Source: Acidisphaera sp035272265 (GTDB taxonomy: Bacteria > Pseudomonadota > Alphaproteobacteria > Acetobacterales > Acetobacteraceae). From it: a stretch of 6,895 nt of DNA. The translations under genes were made by a program, and so were the position numbers. The DNA is taken from the NCBI GenBank assembly GCA_035272265.1, contig DATEQV010000308.1, forward strand, positions 1 through 6,895, in the 5' to 3' direction. Positions 4,864 to 6,895 of the stretch are shown here, piece after piece; the first letter of the stretch is position 1, and each line of letters opens with the position of its first letter. The notes under the pieces are model-generated. The model was not told the origin of the DNA, did no database searches, and saw only the letters and a list, made by a program, of their open reading frames with translations.

Positions 4864-5265
4864 TCAGCGGGCCGTCTTCATCTGGCGGGCGAGTTCGTCG
4901 TAGCACACCGACCAGGCGTCGCGGACCTCCGGGGTGAAGTCCTCGCCCAGCACCTGCTCCAGCGTCCACAGCAGACATTCGCCGAGCGCGTCGTAATAGG
5001 AGTCCTTCACGCCGTAGGCGACGTGCCGGTGTCCCATGTCGCGGATCGCCGGCAGGATCTCGCCCTGCTCGTGCAGGTGGAAGACGATGACGGCCAGCAT
5101 CGTCATCAGCTTCATGCCCTGCACCCGCATGTCGCCCTTGAACAGCGCGCGGAAGTCCGGATTGACGGCGAACAGGCGCTCGTAGAACAGCGCGCCCGCG
5201 ACCTCGGGCATGACGGCGAGCCTGGCGAAGCTGGCGCGGACAAGCTCCTGCTGGGATGGAGTCAT
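4864..5265 (-). CDS. Single-domain globin 2 (Vitreoscilla/flavohemoglobin-type)
   Basis: This 133-residue paralogue of globin 1 is essentially a bare globin fold ending at RQMKTAR. The two align without gaps over 133 positions, with about 73 identities by eye (55%). Heme-pocket positions are identical: Tyr28 (B10), Phe42 (CD1), Gln49 (E7), His81 (F8) and Tyr91. The blocks RHVAYGVK and LLWTLEQxLGxDFTPE are nearly invariant between them. A clear Shine-Dalgarno (GGAGG, 6 bases before the ATG) fixes the start. The gene begins 34 bases after the stop of the AraC regulator on the same strand, so the two are probably cotranscribed. The likely role is oxygen or nitric-oxide binding, scavenging or sensing in the cytosol. 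Without a fused reductase, nitric-oxide dioxygenase turnover would need a separate electron donor. It lacks the Gly/Ala tail of globin 1. Confidence 0.93.
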   Translation of the reverse strand: MTPSQQELVRASFARLAVMPEVAGALFYERLFAVNPDFRALFKGDMRVQGMKLMTMLAVIVFHLHEQGEILPAIRDMGHRHVAYGVKDSYYDALGECLLWTLEQVLGEDFTPEVRDAWSVCYDELARQMKTAR

Positions 5266-5299
5266 GACAGGCCTCCGTCTGTCCGGCGCGTGGGGGCGG

Positions 5300-6259
5300 T
5301 CACGGCGCGGCCCGCAGCGCCGACGGCGCGGTGCCGAACTCGGCGGCGAAGGTGCGGTAGAAGGTCGCCATGCTGTTGAACCCCCAGCCGAACGCGATGT
5401 CGGTCACCTTCCGCGTCGTCCCGGTCGCGCCGGCGATGGCGTCGCGGCACTTCAGCAGCCGCTGGCGCAGGACGTATTGCGCGAACGTCGTGCCCGTCGG
5501 CTCGAACAGCAGGTGCAGCTGGCGCACCGAGATGCCGATGGCGGCGGCCGCAGTCGCCGGCGAGAGCGCGGGGTCGGCGAGATGCGCCTCGACGTGCCGC
5601 TTGATGGCCTCGAGCCGCGTGACCTGGACCGAGCTGCGTCCGGTCTCCCGGCCTTCGTCGGACGCGCCGCACGCGAGGGCGACGAGGCCCGCGAGGTTGC
5701 GCAAGACGGCGGTCGCCAGCGGCGGCGGCAGGAGCGGCGCCTGCGCGCTGGCCGCATCGAGGGCGGTTGCCAGCAGCGAGGCGACCGCGGCGGCGGCGGG
5801 AAGGCGGAACGGGCGCGCGATCCGGCCGCCGGCGAGCAGCGGCGAAAGTGCAGCGTGCGGAATGACCAGCAGACCGAACGACGCCGTGTCGGCGACTTTC
5901 GCGTCGAACTCCCACTCGGTCGCGCTGACGCAGAAATCGCCGGGCGTGAAGACCAGGTCGACCGGGGTGCTGCGGGGGCCGGCTTTCCAGACCAGCGGAC
6001 GGTGGTAGCGGCGGACGAAGAACGCGTCCGACGTATCGCGGCCGATGTCGGCGGCGGTGCGGCGGATGTGCTTCAGGCCGCTGTCGATCTCGAGCAGCGC
6101 AAAGCCGTCGCCGGACTGGCCGCGCGCTTCGGCGCGGAAGGTGGCGGGGTCGGGGGTGTCGCACGGGGTGAAGCGATGCGCCTGCTGGGCGAAGAAATCG
6201 CACCAGAACGCGATCCGGTCGCGCGCCGGCAGGTCGTCCGTCGACCAGTGAAGGGTCAT
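5300..6259 (-). CDS. AraC-family transcriptional regulator
   Basis: This 319-residue cytosolic DNA-binding protein has the usual full length. Residues about 1-200 form an AraC_binding_2-like sensor domain (MTLHWSTDDLPARDRIAFWCDFFAQ, GFALLEIDSG, FFVRRYHRPLVWK, VDLVFTPGDFC), the type found in FeaR-like regulators. Residues about 215-319 hold the two helix-turn-helix units: the first around LSPATAAAAIGISVRQLHLL, the second around KVTDIAFGWGFNSMATFYR, followed by the signature end FAAEFGTAPSALR. The ligand is not predictable. The ATG at 6259 gives a complete N-terminal domain, but no clear ribosome-binding site precedes it, so a short or leaderless 5' end is possible. The gene directly precedes globin 2 and is the natural candidate to control it. 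The antiporter gene ends 79 bases upstream and is probably unrelated. Confidence 0.93.
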   Translation of the reverse strand: MTLHWSTDDLPARDRIAFWCDFFAQQAHRFTPCDTPDPATFRAEARGQSGDGFALLEIDSGLKHIRRTAADIGRDTSDAFFVRRYHRPLVWKAGPRSTPVDLVFTPGDFCVSATEWEFDAKVADTASFGLLVIPHAALSPLLAGGRIARPFRLPAAAAVASLLATALDAASAQAPLLPPPLATAVLRNLAGLVALACGASDEGRETGRSSVQVTRLEAIKRHVEAHLADPALSPATAAAAIGISVRQLHLLFEPTGTTFAQYVLRQRLLKCRDAIAGATGTTRKVTDIAFGWGFNSMATFYRTFAAEFGTAPSALRAAP

Positions 6260-6276
6260 TGCGGGGGCCAGCCGTG

Positions 6277-6286
6277 CCGCATGCGG
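6277..6286. promoter_or_regulatory. Palindrome CCGCATGCGG upstream of the AraC gene
   Basis: This perfect 10-bp palindrome lies 17 bases before the AraC start codon and overlaps the expected transcription start. It could be an autoregulatory site or a leader hairpin. Chance is also plausible at this GC content. Confidence 0.25.
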
Positions 6287-6288
6287 TC

Positions 6289-6317
6289 AGGATACACGGC
6301 GGCGGCGGGGCACATAA
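6289..6317 (-). promoter_or_regulatory. Tentative sigma-70-like promoter for the AraC gene
   Basis: On the - strand, TATCCT (6289-6294) is a fair -10 box. A weak -35 (TTATGT, 6312-6317) stands 17 bases upstream. This is the AT-richest part of the 79-base gap. Transcription would start about 20 bases before the ATG. Confidence 0.25.
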
Positions 6318-6338
6318 GAAATTCCCGGACGCAACGGG

Positions 6339-6895
6339 CTAGCGGCGGCGCGCGAGCGCGGTGACCAGCGGGTTCGCCGTCATGCCGTGCAGGATCACGC
6401 TGAGCAGCACGGTGCAGGCGGCGGTCGTCGCGATCGTGTCGCGGCCGGGCAGGCCGGCATCGAAGACGATGACGGCGAAGACGATGCTGGCGAGGCCGCG
6501 CGGTCCGAACCAGCCGATGAACAGCTTGGTGCGGATGCCCATCGCAGTGCCGGCGAGCGCCAGGTACACCGGCAGCATCCGGATCACCGTCAGGCTGAGC
6601 ACGGCGTAGAGCAGGTCCTGCCACGTCATGCGCGGCAGGAGTTGCGCGAGCACGGGGCCGCCGAACACCGTCCAGGTGAGCATGGCGAGCACCTCGCCGG
6701 TGCTCGACGCGCCGCTGAGGATGTCGGAGCGGCCGCCTTGCAGCGCGCCGAACAGCAGGCCGCCGGTGAAGCAGGCGATGAAGCCGCTGCCGCCGAGCGC
6801 CTGCGCGGCGGTGAAACACAGGGCGGCCAGAGCAACGACCGGGATGTGCAGCCAGTGCTCGCTGGTCCAGCCGAGGCGTGCGGCGCGGCGCAGCA
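6339..6895 (-). CDS. Cation/proton antiporter, CPA1 (NhaP) type, C-terminal part
   Basis: This inner-membrane Na+(K+)/H+ exchanger is cut by the window edge. The - strand frame is open from 6893 to the TAG at 6339, leaving 184 residues of a usual 400-550. Several hydrophobic helices are visible: IPVVALAALCFTAAQALG, FIACFTGGLLFGAL, VLAMLTWTVFGGPVLAQLL, LLYAVLSLTVIRMLPVYLALAG, IVFAVIVFDAGLP and TTAACTVLLSVILHGMTANPLV. The family block FIGWFGPRGLASIVF is intact; its GPRG arginine lies in the conserved core of CPA1 exchangers. The gene ends in a short cytoplasmic ALARRR tail with no regulatory domain. It is transcribed toward the AraC gene but is functionally unconnected as far as can be seen. 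Which ion it moves cannot be told from this part. Confidence 0.9.
   Translation of the reverse strand, partial: LRRAARLGWTSEHWLHIPVVALAALCFTAAQALGGSGFIACFTGGLLFGALQGGRSDILSGASSTGEVLAMLTWTVFGGPVLAQLLPRMTWQDLLYAVLSLTVIRMLPVYLALAGTAMGIRTKLFIGWFGPRGLASIVFAVIVFDAGLPGRDTIATTAACTVLLSVILHGMTANPLVTALARRR

Noticed and set aside
5210..6364. 384-codon + strand frame opposite the AraC gene
   Set aside because: The - strand product is an unmistakable AraC regulator; the + frame is Arg/Gly/Ala antisense without domains.

Overview
The window is GC-rich DNA with tightly packed genes, very high third-position GC and strong Shine-Dalgarno sites. It looks like the chromosome of an alphaproteobacterium. The photolyase style (DADLASNAASWQW), a GTCATTGCGAG-type extragenic palindrome and a PF14525-type AraC regulator all fit that. 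A sphingomonad is my best guess, but this is inference. No tRNA, rRNA, CRISPR array, transposase or phage gene was seen.

Layout. Positions 1-1834 (+ strand) hold the C-terminal three quarters of a class I DNA photolyase, then a small calcineurin-like metallophosphoesterase that resembles the phosphatase module of bacterial Pnkp. On the - strand, an Arg/His/Cys-rich protein of unknown function starts at 2644 behind a near-perfect ribosome-binding site. Its frame has no stop until 1121, so on paper it runs antisense through the whole phosphoesterase gene. A short divergent intergenic region leads to a YCII-family protein at 2814-3164 (+).

From 3245 to the right edge every gene is on the - strand. 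In transcription order they are: the C-terminal end of a CPA1-type cation/proton antiporter (cut by the window edge), an AraC-family regulator, single-domain globin 2, an exported 116-residue protein, a long extragenic hairpin, single-domain globin 1, and an exported 60-residue peptide with a repeated YQTGGSGH octapeptide.

The most interesting part is 3245-5265. It reads as the same module twice: a globin gene, then a copy of the palindromic 13-mer GTGAACCGGTTCA in the same orientation, then a small Sec-exported protein of unknown function. The globins are about 55% identical without gaps and keep the heme-pocket residues. The two exported proteins do not resemble each other. The AraC gene lies 34 bases before globin 2 and is the obvious candidate local regulator. 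A heme, oxygen or nitric-oxide response with an envelope component is a reasonable hypothesis, but the sequence does not prove it.
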